NCBI GenBank assembly: GCA_902798915.1
Contig: CADBYM010000028.1
Location: 1-64,000, forward strand
From: an uncultured Coriobacteriaceae bacterium
GTDB taxonomy: Bacteria > Actinomycetota > Coriobacteriia > Coriobacteriales > Atopobiaceae
Direction of reading: 5' to 3'
Length of the DNA stretch: 64,000 nt
Part shown: positions 9,035-16,585 of the stretch, piece by piece
Layout of the letters: each line of letters begins with the position of its first letter
How positions within the stretch are numbered: the first letter of the stretch is position 1
The notes under the pieces: model-generated
The model's database searches: none
Told to the model about the DNA's origin: nothing
Seen by the model: only the letters and a program-made list of their open reading frames with translations
Position numbers and translations under genes: made by a program

Positions 9035-12000
9035 GCGCAGGCGGTGCCTTGGCTCCAGCGGCCGTCGTCGTTGACCATGATGTTCTTCGAGAGGCTCGTG
9101 CGCGCGGCGGTGGGGAAGGCGAGCCTCGTGTCGACGCCGGCGTAGACGAAGCTCGGCGTGGTGCGCTTGGGATCTAGCCCGGTGAGGGCGCTGACCTCGG
9201 CAGAGGTCTTGCATGCGCTCTTGGTGACTATGTTGTGGCAACCGTCGCCGGGGTCGGGTTCGTCGTATTCGCCGGAGTAGTCCTTGACGTTGCCGAGCAT
9301 GTCCCTGCTACTCTCGAACGCTACCACGTTGTGAGAGGTGATGCCAGTCTGCGCGTCGGCAGCGTTCCCGCCGAGGTCGACCCACGTGTCGAGGTCCATC
9401 ACCGCGTCGAAGGTGATGGTAGGCACGTCCTCCCAGAACTGTGCCACGGAGGTGGGCGTCTCCTTGTACTGCTGCGGGTCGGGTGTGAGGTCGGCTTCCA
9501 CGATGAGCATGGTGCGACCAGTCCCGCGCCAGTTCTGCTTCGTGTAGGCGCGCCTGATGGAGTCCCCGTCACGGAGCCTGACGGAGTTGACGTTTGGCGT
9601 CATGCCCTCGGGCAGGAGGTCATACCAGATGCCGGAGGTCTCGGGCCGCAGCTGTGGTATACCCTCGTCCTCGAGCGCGGCGTCGTAGGTGGCGCGGTCG
9701 GTGATGAAGGAGCTTTCGTGCACCTCGGCTGTGTAGTGGATGGTGGCGAGACGCCTCTCGTAGTCGACATCCTCCGCATGGTCAAACTCGGCGGACTTCT
9801 TAGGAGTCACCTTGAGGTCCTCGGTGTAGCCGTTAAGGCGGTCCTCACCCCACTTGGTGCGCTGGAAGAGGGGGTTGGCCTCGTCCATGACGGTGCCCGC
9901 ATTGTCATACCGGTAGGCGTCCATGTGCACGCCGTTGTACACCCACGTGCTGGGGCGGTACACGGTGCCGCCCTCGGCGTTGGTGAACTTGTCCTTGCAG
10001 AACTTCTTGAGATTGGCCTGGCCCTGCGGCGTGAGGGTGACGCCGGGGTACAGATACTCCATGAGGTAGGCGTTCTGCGTCGTGGTGGCCACGGTCCGGA
10101 AGTTCGTGGTGTTCTCGGGCATCTTGACCACGGCGCTGTTCTCGGTGTGGCCGTCCGCGTAGGTAATCACGGGCGAGCCGGAGCTCCACTCGACCTTGGC
10201 GAAGTACTGCTCGCCGTCGTTGCCGGACTGCTGCCACTGGCCGTCGACTTCGACCTGGAAGATGATGGGCGGAATCTTGCCATCGACATCGTCCTCGGCG
10301 TATTCGAAGGTGCCGTCCTGGTTGTTCTTGACGTTATAGGAACCGTCGGCCTTGATGTTGATGCCCACGAGCTTACCGATACGCGGCTTCTGGACCTCGA
10401 CGTAGTCGAAGGTGTAGTCGGAGCCGGGCGTGAGGTCTTGGCCGCCCGAGACGGACTGGTTGTAGGTCACGGGGTCGGTGCTGGTGGTGCCCTCGAGATG
10501 GAGCCCTTGGTCCGTGGTGACCATGGTGACCGGACGCTTCAGGTAGTTGGACTCGATGCGCGTGTAGGGGATGAGCTCGTAGCCGTCGGTGGCAGACTTG
10601 TCCGTCGTATAGATGTTCTTCTCCGCATCGTACTTGGCGTGCTCGGCCCAGCCGGAATCGACCGTCTCTGCAAGCATGTATTGCTGGGTCTTGTCATCCC
10701 ACTTGGCCCACTGCCACCACTCGTTCACCGCGTTCGGATCGATGTCGCTGGTGGGTCGCTGGAGCGTCCATGGAAGCACCCAGCCCTCGGACTTGATGGT
10801 GTACCACAACCTGACGTCCTTGCCGTCGCGGAGCTTGTTGATGGCGTCATCGTAGATGCCGTACCACGTGGAGTAGTGCTGCTTGTCGCCCATGCGCGAT
10901 ATGGTCTCGGTCTCGTAGCGTGGACGATGCGCCACCATGTCGCGCTCGGCGTAGTTCTCCAGCTCCCCCTCGCCGTCGTTGCCCCACTTGAACACCATGA
11001 AGTGTCCCGTGGTGTCCCTCCACTCGGAGGGATGCCACGAGTAGCTGACGTTGTCGGTGGCGATAGCTTCGGTGTAATCGTCGACCTCGTCGATGGGACG
11101 CAGCTTGTAGGTCACCTTGTTGTGGAAGACGTACTGAGCGGGTTCGGGGTCGAACTGCGACGCAGGGTACGCGGAGTAGACGTGCACGTAGGCCGTCTCG
11201 CCCTCCTCCTGACTGGGCCAGCCGGAGTAGATGCCCGTCACGTTGACGGTTGCGCCATTGTTCGTGTATTCGACCGATTCGCCGTTGACCGAGATGTCGT
11301 AGACGAAGCCGTCCATCGTAGCGCCGCTCTGCCGGTCGGCCGCAAGGTCGAGCTCGTCCTTGATGTCGAGTGTGAAGGGTTGGTTGCCCCTATAGTGTGC
11401 ATAGGTGTACCAGTCGACGATGACGAAGTATTCCTCGTCGGCGTATGCCGCTGGAATCCTCCCAGCAGGGAGCTCGCCCTTGGAAACCGCGGTGGGACTG
11501 CTGGTGGTATGACGCTTGTAGGCCGCGTCCACGACCTCACTCGTGTCCATGAGGGCGTTGATCTGATTGGACTTCGCGCGCAGCGTGTTGTCGCGGAAGG
11601 TCGTGACCTCCATGTAGGCGTACCAGGGCGCGGTCTGGTTCTGGCCCGTGACGCCCACCGCGCCTTCATCGTTGTACCGGCCTGCGTTGTGGTTGGTGTA
11701 CCGACTCTGGTACGCGTCGGCGATCTCGTGCGGGGTGAGGTTGTTCCACTCGACCTGGATGAAGCCCTTGGTTGCCGCGCTCATGGCGCGCGTGTTGGTG
11801 AACACGTAGTAGTCGCCACCCTCATCGCTGATCAGCTGCCAGTTGAAGTCGGTCGACCTGCTCGGCGCGGCAGCGAGCGGAATCACCACCTTACCGGCCT
11901 GCCTGCCGTTGCGCAGCCTGAACATCGTCGCCGGCACCATGATGCGGATGTCGCCCTCGCCGTAGTCGTGCTCGCCGGAGACGGAGTAGTCGATCTGGGC

Positions 12001-13836
12001 GATGATGCTCTGCCTGGCGTCGGAGCGGTCCGAACCTCCGGGACGCGTCGAGAGGAGCGTATCATCGCCATCCGCGAAGTCATCCGGCGTTATCCATTTG
12101 ACCACGAGGTCCTCGATGTTGTTGCCGTCGAGGTTGTCGCGCGCCCGGGCGCCGTCGGACATCAGGTCGAGTGCCGCGGAGTTGGACGCGCCGGTCGGGG
12201 CGTCGCCCTCAGGCGCCTCCTCGTTGAGGGCAGCCGCGAGCTGCAGCGCTTCGCCGCGCCCAACCTCCTTGGCGAGGGCCCTCGCCGCGTCAGCCTTGCT
12301 CTTGGTGGCCTCGCCCTCAAGGACGACGGCCACGATGCCGGTGTCGGCACGCGAGACGGAGGCACCGTCGCCCTCGGCAGCCTGCTCGGTGATGACCGGG
12401 CTCAGCGTGTCGCCGTCGAAGGGCAGCGGTGTCTGGGTCTTCTGGCTGTCGGCGTCGGGGGAGCTGGGCTCCTCGGCCGCCTGGGGTTCGTCGGCCGGGG
12501 CCGCCTGTCCCTCGCCGTCGGCCGGGGCGGAATGGCCCTCGCGCTGTCCGTCACCGTCGGCCGGGGCGGCATGGCCCTCACCAGTCGGGGCAGCCTTGCC
12601 CTCGCCGTCGGCCGGGGCGGAATGGGGTGAATCTGAGTCTGAGTCGTCGGCATCCTCGCCGTCGGGCTCCTCGCCCTGCTCACCGTCGCCCTGCTCGCCG
12701 TCCGTCGTCTCGGCCTGCTCCGCCACGGCCGCGATGGCCACGGTGCGCCGGTCGGCCTCGCCCTCGCGCCTGCGACCCTCGGGCACCGGATACGCCGCGA
12801 CGTTCCTGCCGTTCACGTTGAGCGAGAGGTTGCTCGCGAGCTGCTTGCCCGCGTAGGCGCGTGCGTCGAAGGCCGGATAGGCAAGCTCTGCCGTCGCGAC
12901 GCCGTCGGCCCCGGCGGCAACCGTCGCGACCTCTGCCGCGACTGGCTCGCCCTCGGCCGTCGCGAGGGCGCCCGTCACCTGGGCCTCGATGCCCTTGGGC
13001 AGGCCCCTCACCGTCAGGGAGTCAACAGCAACGGCCCCCTCCTCGGCTGCGAGCTCCTGGGTGCCATCGGCGGCATGGAGCGCAGACTCGACGGAGGGTA
13101 CATATATATGTGCGTCTTCGCGGGCGTCGAAGGTGCGCTGAACCACCTGCGCATCGCCCTGGCGCAGGGTCACTCGCAGCGCGACCGCACGACCGGCAAC
13201 CCAGTGCAAATCGACGTCCGCGAGCTCTAGCGTCAGCGTGCCGGCAGCCTCGCCCGCGCTTACCTTCTTGCGATACTCGAGGGGATTGTTGTGCTGTTCG
13301 CCCGCCTGTGACTGACCGCAGAGAACGTCGCCCGAGACCGCATCGAGCAACTCGATTACAGCCTCGTACTCGGCGCCCGCCTCAAGTCCCTCATACCCGA
13401 GGTCAATCGAGAGGGTGTTGTTCTCTGCGGCCGACGCGATTTCGGACTCCGTGGTCAGGTTGCGAATGGCGAGTGAAAGAATCGCGGCGACGCTCCGCTC
13501 GGCCGTCTCCCGCTCCTCTGCGGGCTGTTGCTCGGATTGCTGCTCGTTCAACTGCTCCGCTTGCTGCTGCTCCGCCAGCTGCTCCTTGGCCGTCACCTCA
13601 CCTTCGGCGTCGCCCGTCTCCTTCGCCTTGGCCTCCTCAGAAGCGGCATCAGCGTCCTCGCCGCCACTCATGGCCTCGGCCACGGTGGCCTCCTGCGGGA
13701 CTTCGGCCGCAATTCCTGGAACGATCCGACCTCCGAACGTGAGGTTCTGCGTGACCATCGCGATGGTCACGATGGCCGAGACGCACTTCCGGAATGTGTC
13801 GTTCCAGAAGAGCCCCTTCTTCCGCCCCCTGTCCAT
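9031..13836 (-). CDS. Secreted surface adhesin, N-terminal half of unit A
   Basis: 1601 aa from the ATG at 13836, chosen because AGAGGAGG lies 5 bases upstream; an earlier in-frame ATG at 13863 has no such site. The N-terminus (MDRGRKKGLFWNDTFRKCVS) followed by a hydrophobic stretch resembles a long Gram-positive signal peptide. Next come a Glu/Gln-rich segment (about residues 60-115), beta-rich domains, an Ala-Pro-Asp-Gly-Glu repeat tract (about 390-460) and a large region of about 1,050 residues shared with the unit B gene at 26392-31176. No anchor motif is present: the protein ends abruptly at GRWSQGTACA and overlaps the next gene by ATGA. It is most likely the N-terminal part of one giant adhesin with the protein at 1-9034. 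No closer function can be assigned. Confidence 0.9.
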   Translation of the reverse strand: MDRGRKKGLFWNDTFRKCVSAIVTIAMVTQNLTFGGRIVPGIAAEVPQEATVAEAMSGGEDADAASEEAKAKETGDAEGEVTAKEQLAEQQQAEQLNEQQSEQQPAEERETAERSVAAILSLAIRNLTTESEIASAAENNTLSIDLGYEGLEAGAEYEAVIELLDAVSGDVLCGQSQAGEQHNNPLEYRKKVSAGEAAGTLTLELADVDLHWVAGRAVALRVTLRQGDAQVVQRTFDAREDAHIYVPSVESALHAADGTQELAAEEGAVAVDSLTVRGLPKGIEAQVTGALATAEGEPVAAEVATVAAGADGVATAELAYPAFDARAYAGKQLASNLSLNVNGRNVAAYPVPEGRRREGEADRRTVAIAAVAEQAETTDGEQGDGEQGEEPDGEDADDSDSDSPHSAPADGEGKAAPTGEGHAAPADGDGQREGHSAPADGEGQAAPADEPQAAEEPSSPDADSQKTQTPLPFDGDTLSPVITEQAAEGDGASVSRADTGIVAVVLEGEATKSKADAARALAKEVGRGEALQLAAALNEEAPEGDAPTGASNSAALDLMSDGARARDNLDGNNIEDLVVKWITPDDFADGDDTLLSTRPGGSDRSDARQSIIAQIDYSVSGEHDYGEGDIRIMVPATMFRLRNGRQAGKVVIPLAAAPSRSTDFNWQLISDEGGDYYVFTNTRAMSAATKGFIQVEWNNLTPHEIADAYQSRYTNHNAGRYNDEGAVGVTGQNQTAPWYAYMEVTTFRDNTLRAKSNQINALMDTSEVVDAAYKRHTTSSPTAVSKGELPAGRIPAAYADEEYFVIVDWYTYAHYRGNQPFTLDIKDELDLAADRQSGATMDGFVYDISVNGESVEYTNNGATVNVTGIYSGWPSQEEGETAYVHVYSAYPASQFDPEPAQYVFHNKVTYKLRPIDEVDDYTEAIATDNVSYSWHPSEWRDTTGHFMVFKWGNDGEGELENYAERDMVAHRPRYETETISRMGDKQHYSTWYGIYDDAINKLRDGKDVRLWYTIKSEGWVLPWTLQRPTSDIDPNAVNEWWQWAKWDDKTQQYMLAETVDSGWAEHAKYDAEKNIYTTDKSATDGYELIPYTRIESNYLKRPVTMVTTDQGLHLEGTTSTDPVTYNQSVSGGQDLTPGSDYTFDYVEVQKPRIGKLVGINIKADGSYNVKNNQDGTFEYAEDDVDGKIPPIIFQVEVDGQWQQSGNDGEQYFAKVEWSSGSPVITYADGHTENSAVVKMPENTTNFRTVATTTQNAYLMEYLYPGVTLTPQGQANLKKFCKDKFTNAEGGTVYRPSTWVYNGVHMDAYRYDNAGTVMDEANPLFQRTKWGEDRLNGYTEDLKVTPKKSAEFDHAEDVDYERRLATIHYTAEVHESSFITDRATYDAALEDEGIPQLRPETSGIWYDLLPEGMTPNVNSVRLRDGDSIRRAYTKQNWRGTGRTMLIVEADLTPDPQQYKETPTSVAQFWEDVPTITFDAVMDLDTWVDLGGNAADAQTGITSHNVVAFESSRDMLGNVKDYSGEYDEPDPGDGCHNIVTKSACKTSAEVSALTGLDPKRTTPSFVYAGVDTRLAFPTAARTSLSKNIMVNDDGRWSQGTACA
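12470..12640 (-). repeat. Low-complexity APADGEG-type coding repeat
   Basis: Several imperfect copies of a unit reading roughly SAPADGEG (GC-rich, core ccgtcggccggggcgg on the plus strand) lie in the N-terminal third of the adhesin. It probably forms a flexible, acidic linker. Copy number may vary between strains; that is inference. Confidence 0.75.
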
Positions 13837-13915
13837 GACAACCTCCTCTTGCAGCGATTGCAATGCAGCTACACCCGTCTAGCACAATGCTCCCATTGAA
13901 CTGAAAGATACTTGC

Positions 13916-13944
13916 AATATATCTTTTATGTGGAGATGATGCAA
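13916..13944 (-). promoter_or_regulatory. Candidate sigma-70 type promoter for surface-protein unit A
   Basis: On the minus strand TTGCAT (13944-13939) and TATATT (13921-13916) are separated by 17 bases in an AT-rich block about 80 bases before the start at 13836. Spacing is ideal and the hexamers are near consensus. No experimental support. Confidence 0.45.
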
Positions 13945-14480
13945 TAGTGTGTATAAACTTTATCGTCAGATTTGGGCCCTCATCCATGAAGGGTCGCTTG
14001 AAAATGTAAGTGCAAAGATTGCGACAATCCCTGCAAATCCTCTCCAGGCCGTTGCGCTTTCCCTAGCGTGCATGCTCCGGGGGTGTCATCAGGCATCCGC
14101 AGGGACTGGCCGCGATCGCAGTCTAGGTATCCGGTGCACCTGACGACGAGCTGGCCTTCGGGTTCCTCGCGGATTCGCCGCTTCCCACCTCGTCCTCGAT
14201 GGCCTCCCTCCGCTCCCCAAGTCAAATGCCTGCCCTTCCTTGCTGTATCCATCCCCTCCTCGCCGGAAGGAAGCACAAGGGAAGATGCCAGCGGGAAGGT
14301 CAAGAACCAAAGTCGATAGCCCTTGTCCAGAGCGGGCACAGTGCCCGCACCTAGACAAGGACTGCAAGCTTCGCTTGCATACCTAAACGCAACGTCATTG
14401 CACTTCGGGATTCAACTGACCTTCGAGAAATAAGCCGCTTCTGCACACCCTTACCGATGCCGCAGTGACATACAGCGTAC
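13945..14480. other. Intergenic region with a strong hairpin; no gene recognised
   Basis: No credible coding sequence is seen between the unit A promoter and the thiamine-binding gene. A two-part dyad lies at 14321-14360: CCTTGTC pairs with GACAAGG, and inside it GCGGGCAC pairs with GTGCCCGC. A smaller hairpin follows at 14364-14378. They could end transcription of the 14481-14822 gene, but there is no T-tract next to them. Confidence 0.5.
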
Positions 14481-14822
14481 TTACGCCACAGACCCTTCCT
14501 CGCGTGCCGCAAACTCAGGATCGCCCTCGTGGTACTTGCCAATCTTGCGTTCGGTCGACATCACGTCACCATCCGGGCGATAGTCAATCTTGGCGTAGGT
14601 CATCACGTGGCCGCAACCCGCGCGGGCACCTACGAGCTGACACTCCCTGAGCACGTCCATGCACCTGTCATACGCGCCCTCGATTGTGGTCTCGAACGGG
14701 CCCACATAATAGTCGAGTCCCGTAGAATCGATATACGCAATCACCGCGTCGACCACCCGACACGTCTCTTCATCCGACGTCGTATCCATGGGCAGATACT
14801 GAATTGCGATGGCGCAGTCCAT
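14481..14822 (-). CDS. Thiamine-binding protein, MTH1187/YkoF-like family
   Basis: 113 aa from the ATG at 14822, chosen because the family normally begins with a short beta strand (here MDCAIAIQYLPM) and GGGAG lies 9 bases upstream. An in-frame ATG 29 codons earlier gives an N-terminal extension without family character and a badly spaced ribosome site. Family features include the CRVVDAVIAYIDSTGLDY helix and the YYVGPFETTIEG strand, followed by a YDRCMDVLREC helix. Proteins of this family are small ferredoxin-like tetramers that bind thiamine or related pyrimidines in the cytoplasm. The C-terminal 20 or so residues (GKYHEGDPEFAAREEG) look unstructured. No TPP riboswitch is seen upstream; the preceding DNA is the Rpn tail cassette. 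Role inferred from family only. Confidence 0.75.
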   Translation of the reverse strand: MDCAIAIQYLPMDTTSDEETCRVVDAVIAYIDSTGLDYYVGPFETTIEGAYDRCMDVLRECQLVGARAGCGHVMTYAKIDYRPDGDVMSTERKIGKYHEGDPEFAAREEGSVA

Positions 14823-14908
14823 GTCGAGAGGCTCCCTTGCAAGGTCGAACGATTGGGTCAATTCTTCACGAGCGCCATTGTAGCGCACGGCACAGTCGAC
14901 TTCGGGCA

Positions 14909-15145
14909 TTACCTCTTCTGAATCGTGGCCAATTTGCGCTCGAACTCCTCGGGCGTGAGGCGGACACACTTGGCCGCGTCCTCGACGGTGAGGATGCCCT
15001 CACACACGAAATCGCCCAGCATCATCAGCACTCCCTCGTCGTAGCCCTCCTCGTAGCCCTCGTTGTAGCCCTCGTTGTAGCCCTTGTCGTAGCCCTCGTC
15101 GTAGCCTTCCTGGCGGATGTCCCGTATCGCCTTGCACGTGTCCAC
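14909..15145 (-). CDS. Free-standing Rpn C-terminal tail cassette (second extra copy)
   Basis: 78 aa if read from the GTG at 15145, which is preceded by GAGGGG at a workable distance. It begins DTCKAIRDIRQEGYDEG like the tail of the full Rpn protein at 15379-16383, has its own run of 4-residue repeats (YDKG, YNEG, YEEG), and ends in a distinct domain (VLMMLGDFVCEGILTVEDAA to LATIQKR). The reading frame stays open upstream of the GTG with no better start. It is either a remnant of tandem duplication of the Rpn 3' end or a translated small protein. Short proteins made from the 3' part of rpn genes are known in E. coli to inhibit the full-length nuclease, so an antitoxin role is a fair hypothesis. 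Neighbour: the thiamine-binding gene begins 86 bases downstream. Confidence 0.5.
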   Translation of the reverse strand: MDTCKAIRDIRQEGYDEGYDKGYNEGYNEGYEEGYDEGVLMMLGDFVCEGILTVEDAAKCVRLTPEEFERKLATIQKR

Positions 15146-15173
15146 AGTCTTCCCCTCTTCTTCGTCGTCGGGG

Positions 15174-15350
15174 CTACTTTTCCCGGCACGCGGCCGCCTT
15201 CTCTTCGAACTCCTCGGGCGTGAGGCGGGCACGTCTGGATGCGTCCTCGACGGTGAGGATGCCCTCGCACACGAGACCGCCCAGCATCATCAGCACTCCC
15301 TCGTCGTAGCCTTCCTGGCGGATGTCCCGTATCGCCTTGCACGTGTCCAC
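15174..15350 (-). CDS. Free-standing Rpn C-terminal tail cassette (first extra copy)
   Basis: 58 aa from the GTG at 15350, with AAGGAGAGGGG just upstream. It starts with the same DTCKAIRDIRQEGYDEG block, lacks the 4-residue repeat run, then has VLMMLGGLVCEGILTVEDA and ends EKAAACREK. Its closing domain resembles the next cassette (14909-15145) more than the tail of the full gene, so the array contains at least two tail types. It lies between the stop of the full Rpn gene (15379) and the second cassette. Translation is not proven. If not translated it is a silent cassette that could recombine with the full gene through the identical shared block. Confidence 0.5.
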   Translation of the reverse strand: MDTCKAIRDIRQEGYDEGVLMMLGGLVCEGILTVEDASRRARLTPEEFEEKAAACREK

Positions 15351-15378
15351 AGTCTTCCCCTCTCCTTCGTCGTCGGGG

Positions 15379-15630
15379 CTACCCCTTCTGGCATGCGGTG
15401 GCTTGGCGTTTGAACTCCTCAGTGGTGATGGATCCTCTGCGGACGAGGCTTTGGAGCGCCTGAAGTATGCCGTCTCTGACCCCCTCGTCGTAGCCCTTGT
15501 CGTGCCCCTCGTCGTAGCCCTTGTCGTGCCCCTCGTCGTAGCCCTTGTCGTGCCCCTCGTCGTAGCCCTTGTCGTGCCCCTCGTCGTAGCCTTCCTGACG
15601 GATGTCCCGTATCGCCTTGCACGTGTCCAC
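15379..15630 (-). CDS. Possible internal-start product of the Rpn gene (intragenic tail protein)
   Basis: An in-frame GTG at 15630 within the Rpn gene is preceded by the same AAGGAGAGGGG seen before the two free-standing cassettes. It would give an 83-aa tail protein. Internal products inhibiting their parent nuclease are established for some E. coli Rpn proteins; here it is inferred only from the start signal and the repeated arrangement. Confidence 0.35.
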   Translation of the reverse strand: MDTCKAIRDIRQEGYDEGHDKGYDEGHDKGYDEGHDKGYDEGHDKGYDEGVRDGILQALQSLVRRGSITTEEFKRQATACQKG

Positions 15631-16383
15631 AGTCTTCCCCTCTCCTTCGTCAACCTTGATGTGCGAGTTCGTGAGCACATTGATGAGGTCGACGCTCTCC
15701 ACATCCATGTTCTTATAGCGCTCGTCAGTGTTCACAATCTTTCTCAGCGCCTCCTTATCGTTCGCATGTTTGATGTAACCCAGCACGAGGCCCAAGTCCG
15801 TGCGAAACTTACCGATATCGGCATCCTCAACTGACGCGGGCGAGACGAGGTTCATGCGGTAGTCGGCGACGAAGGGGAGCAGCTCCTCGTCCTCAATGCG
15901 CAGCAGGTCACGCAGACACATCGCCCCGTCCCACGGCTCCGTTCCAAAGTGCAGAACGAGCGTGACGACAGGCAGCACACGATCTTCTTCGCGCAGACCC
16001 GACAAGAACTCCACGCTGCTCTTGAGCAGGTGTCCTTCGCGGTTCTTGCGCTTAAGCTCGTCAATCTGGTCTGCATACCCTAGCGCATCGTAGAGCATGC
16101 AGCGCGCCGGCATGCTTCGGTCCGCCCGCGTCTGACCCTCGACGCCCAGCAGCGCATACGCGACCTTCTCGTCCGTCATCGACTGCCAACATCGAAACAC
16201 GTCCCGCCTCCGCTCCTCACGAGGATGCTCGCCCTGACCCGGAGGTACCGAAACCGTATTGAGCGGCTTCAGGTCCTCCGCCCGTATGATCTGTTCGCCA
16301 CCATACAGCGCGTAGTTGAACGCATCGGCAAACCTCCGCGAATCCTGCATGTATCGTCTGGTTGCAACGTCTTCCTTTCCCAT
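15379..16383 (-). CDS. Rpn family recombination-promoting nuclease (PD-(D/E)XK-like, putative transposase)
   Basis: 334 aa from the ATG at 16383, with GAGAGG upstream and a perfect TATAAT about 30 bases ahead. The N-terminus (DSRRFADAFNYALYGGEQII), the central MPARCMLYDALGYADQI helix and the VVTLVLHFGTEPWDG strand match Rpn/transposase_31-type proteins common in gut bacteria. Members are DNA endonucleases; in E. coli they promote RecA-independent recombination and some act in phage defence. Around residue 250 begins a tail with CKAIRDIRQEG and four YDEGHDKG units coded by perfect 24-bp repeats, then a short closing helix. Two more copies of this tail follow downstream. A GTG at 15630 in the tail, preceded by AAGGAGAGGGG, could start an internal 83-aa product. 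The gene sits between the two adhesin units. Confidence 0.85.
   Translation of the reverse strand: MGKEDVATRRYMQDSRRFADAFNYALYGGEQIIRAEDLKPLNTVSVPPGQGEHPREERRRDVFRCWQSMTDEKVAYALLGVEGQTRADRSMPARCMLYDALGYADQIDELKRKNREGHLLKSSVEFLSGLREEDRVLPVVTLVLHFGTEPWDGAMCLRDLLRIEDEELLPFVADYRMNLVSPASVEDADIGKFRTDLGLVLGYIKHANDKEALRKIVNTDERYKNMDVESVDLINVLTNSHIKVDEGEGKTVDTCKAIRDIRQEGYDEGHDKGYDEGHDKGYDEGHDKGYDEGHDKGYDEGVRDGILQALQSLVRRGSITTEEFKRQATACQKG
15481..15597 (-). repeat. Four perfect 24-bp tandem repeats in the Rpn tail
   Basis: Four identical 24-bp units run from 15481 to 15576, with a partial fifth to 15597. Each encodes the 8-residue unit YDEGHDKG. As the unit is a multiple of three, copy number changes keep the frame. 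A likely variable-number repeat between strains. Confidence 0.9.
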
Positions 16384-16411
16384 GAGTTCAGCCTCTCTTA
16401 TCTAACTACTC

Positions 16412-16417
16412 ATTATA
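16412..16417 (-). promoter_or_regulatory. Candidate -10 element for the Rpn gene
   Basis: A perfect TATAAT on the minus strand, 29 bases before the Rpn start, in an AT-rich stretch. No clear -35 hexamer at 17 bases. Confidence 0.4.
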
Positions 16418-16542
16418 GCTTTTTTCTACCAAAACGATAGGAACACAGACATGCCGGCGGGCCACCAACGGCAGGCTGCCTGGAAGCAGCTTGGGCATAG
16501 CGCCAGTCCAGGTCACGCCCATCGTGCCGTGGGCCACCAAGG

Positions 16543-16581
16543 TGGGCGCCCGACCGAGACCACGGCCCGGCCGGGCGCCCC
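16543..16581 (-). terminator. GC-rich hairpin after surface-protein unit B
   Basis: Arms at 16543-16556 and 16568-16581 pair over about 13 of 14 positions, starting 5 bases past the stop codon at 16586. No T-tract follows, so it may be a weak or Rho-assisted terminator, or a 3'-end stabiliser. Confidence 0.45.
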
Positions 16582-16585
16582 ACTC

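Noticed and set aside
9025..9040. Classical programmed -1 frameshift site at the adhesin junction
   Set aside because: No X XXY YYZ slippery heptamer is present. Coupling by ATGA or an unknown mechanism remains open, so only the split itself is reported.
9235..12630. Long open frame on the plus strand (1131 codons)
   Set aside because: Antisense shadow of the unit A adhesin gene for the same reasons.
13980..14339. 119-codon minus-strand open frame
   Set aside because: No ribosome site, no recognisable domain and it crosses the AT-poor hairpin region; treated as non-coding.
14823..14908. TPP riboswitch before the thiamine-binding gene
   Set aside because: No THI-box core sequences or matching helices are seen; the region is the short gap after the Rpn tail cassette.
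15481..15576. CRISPR-like 24-bp repeats
   Set aside because: Contiguous, in-frame coding repeats of the Rpn tail with no spacers.
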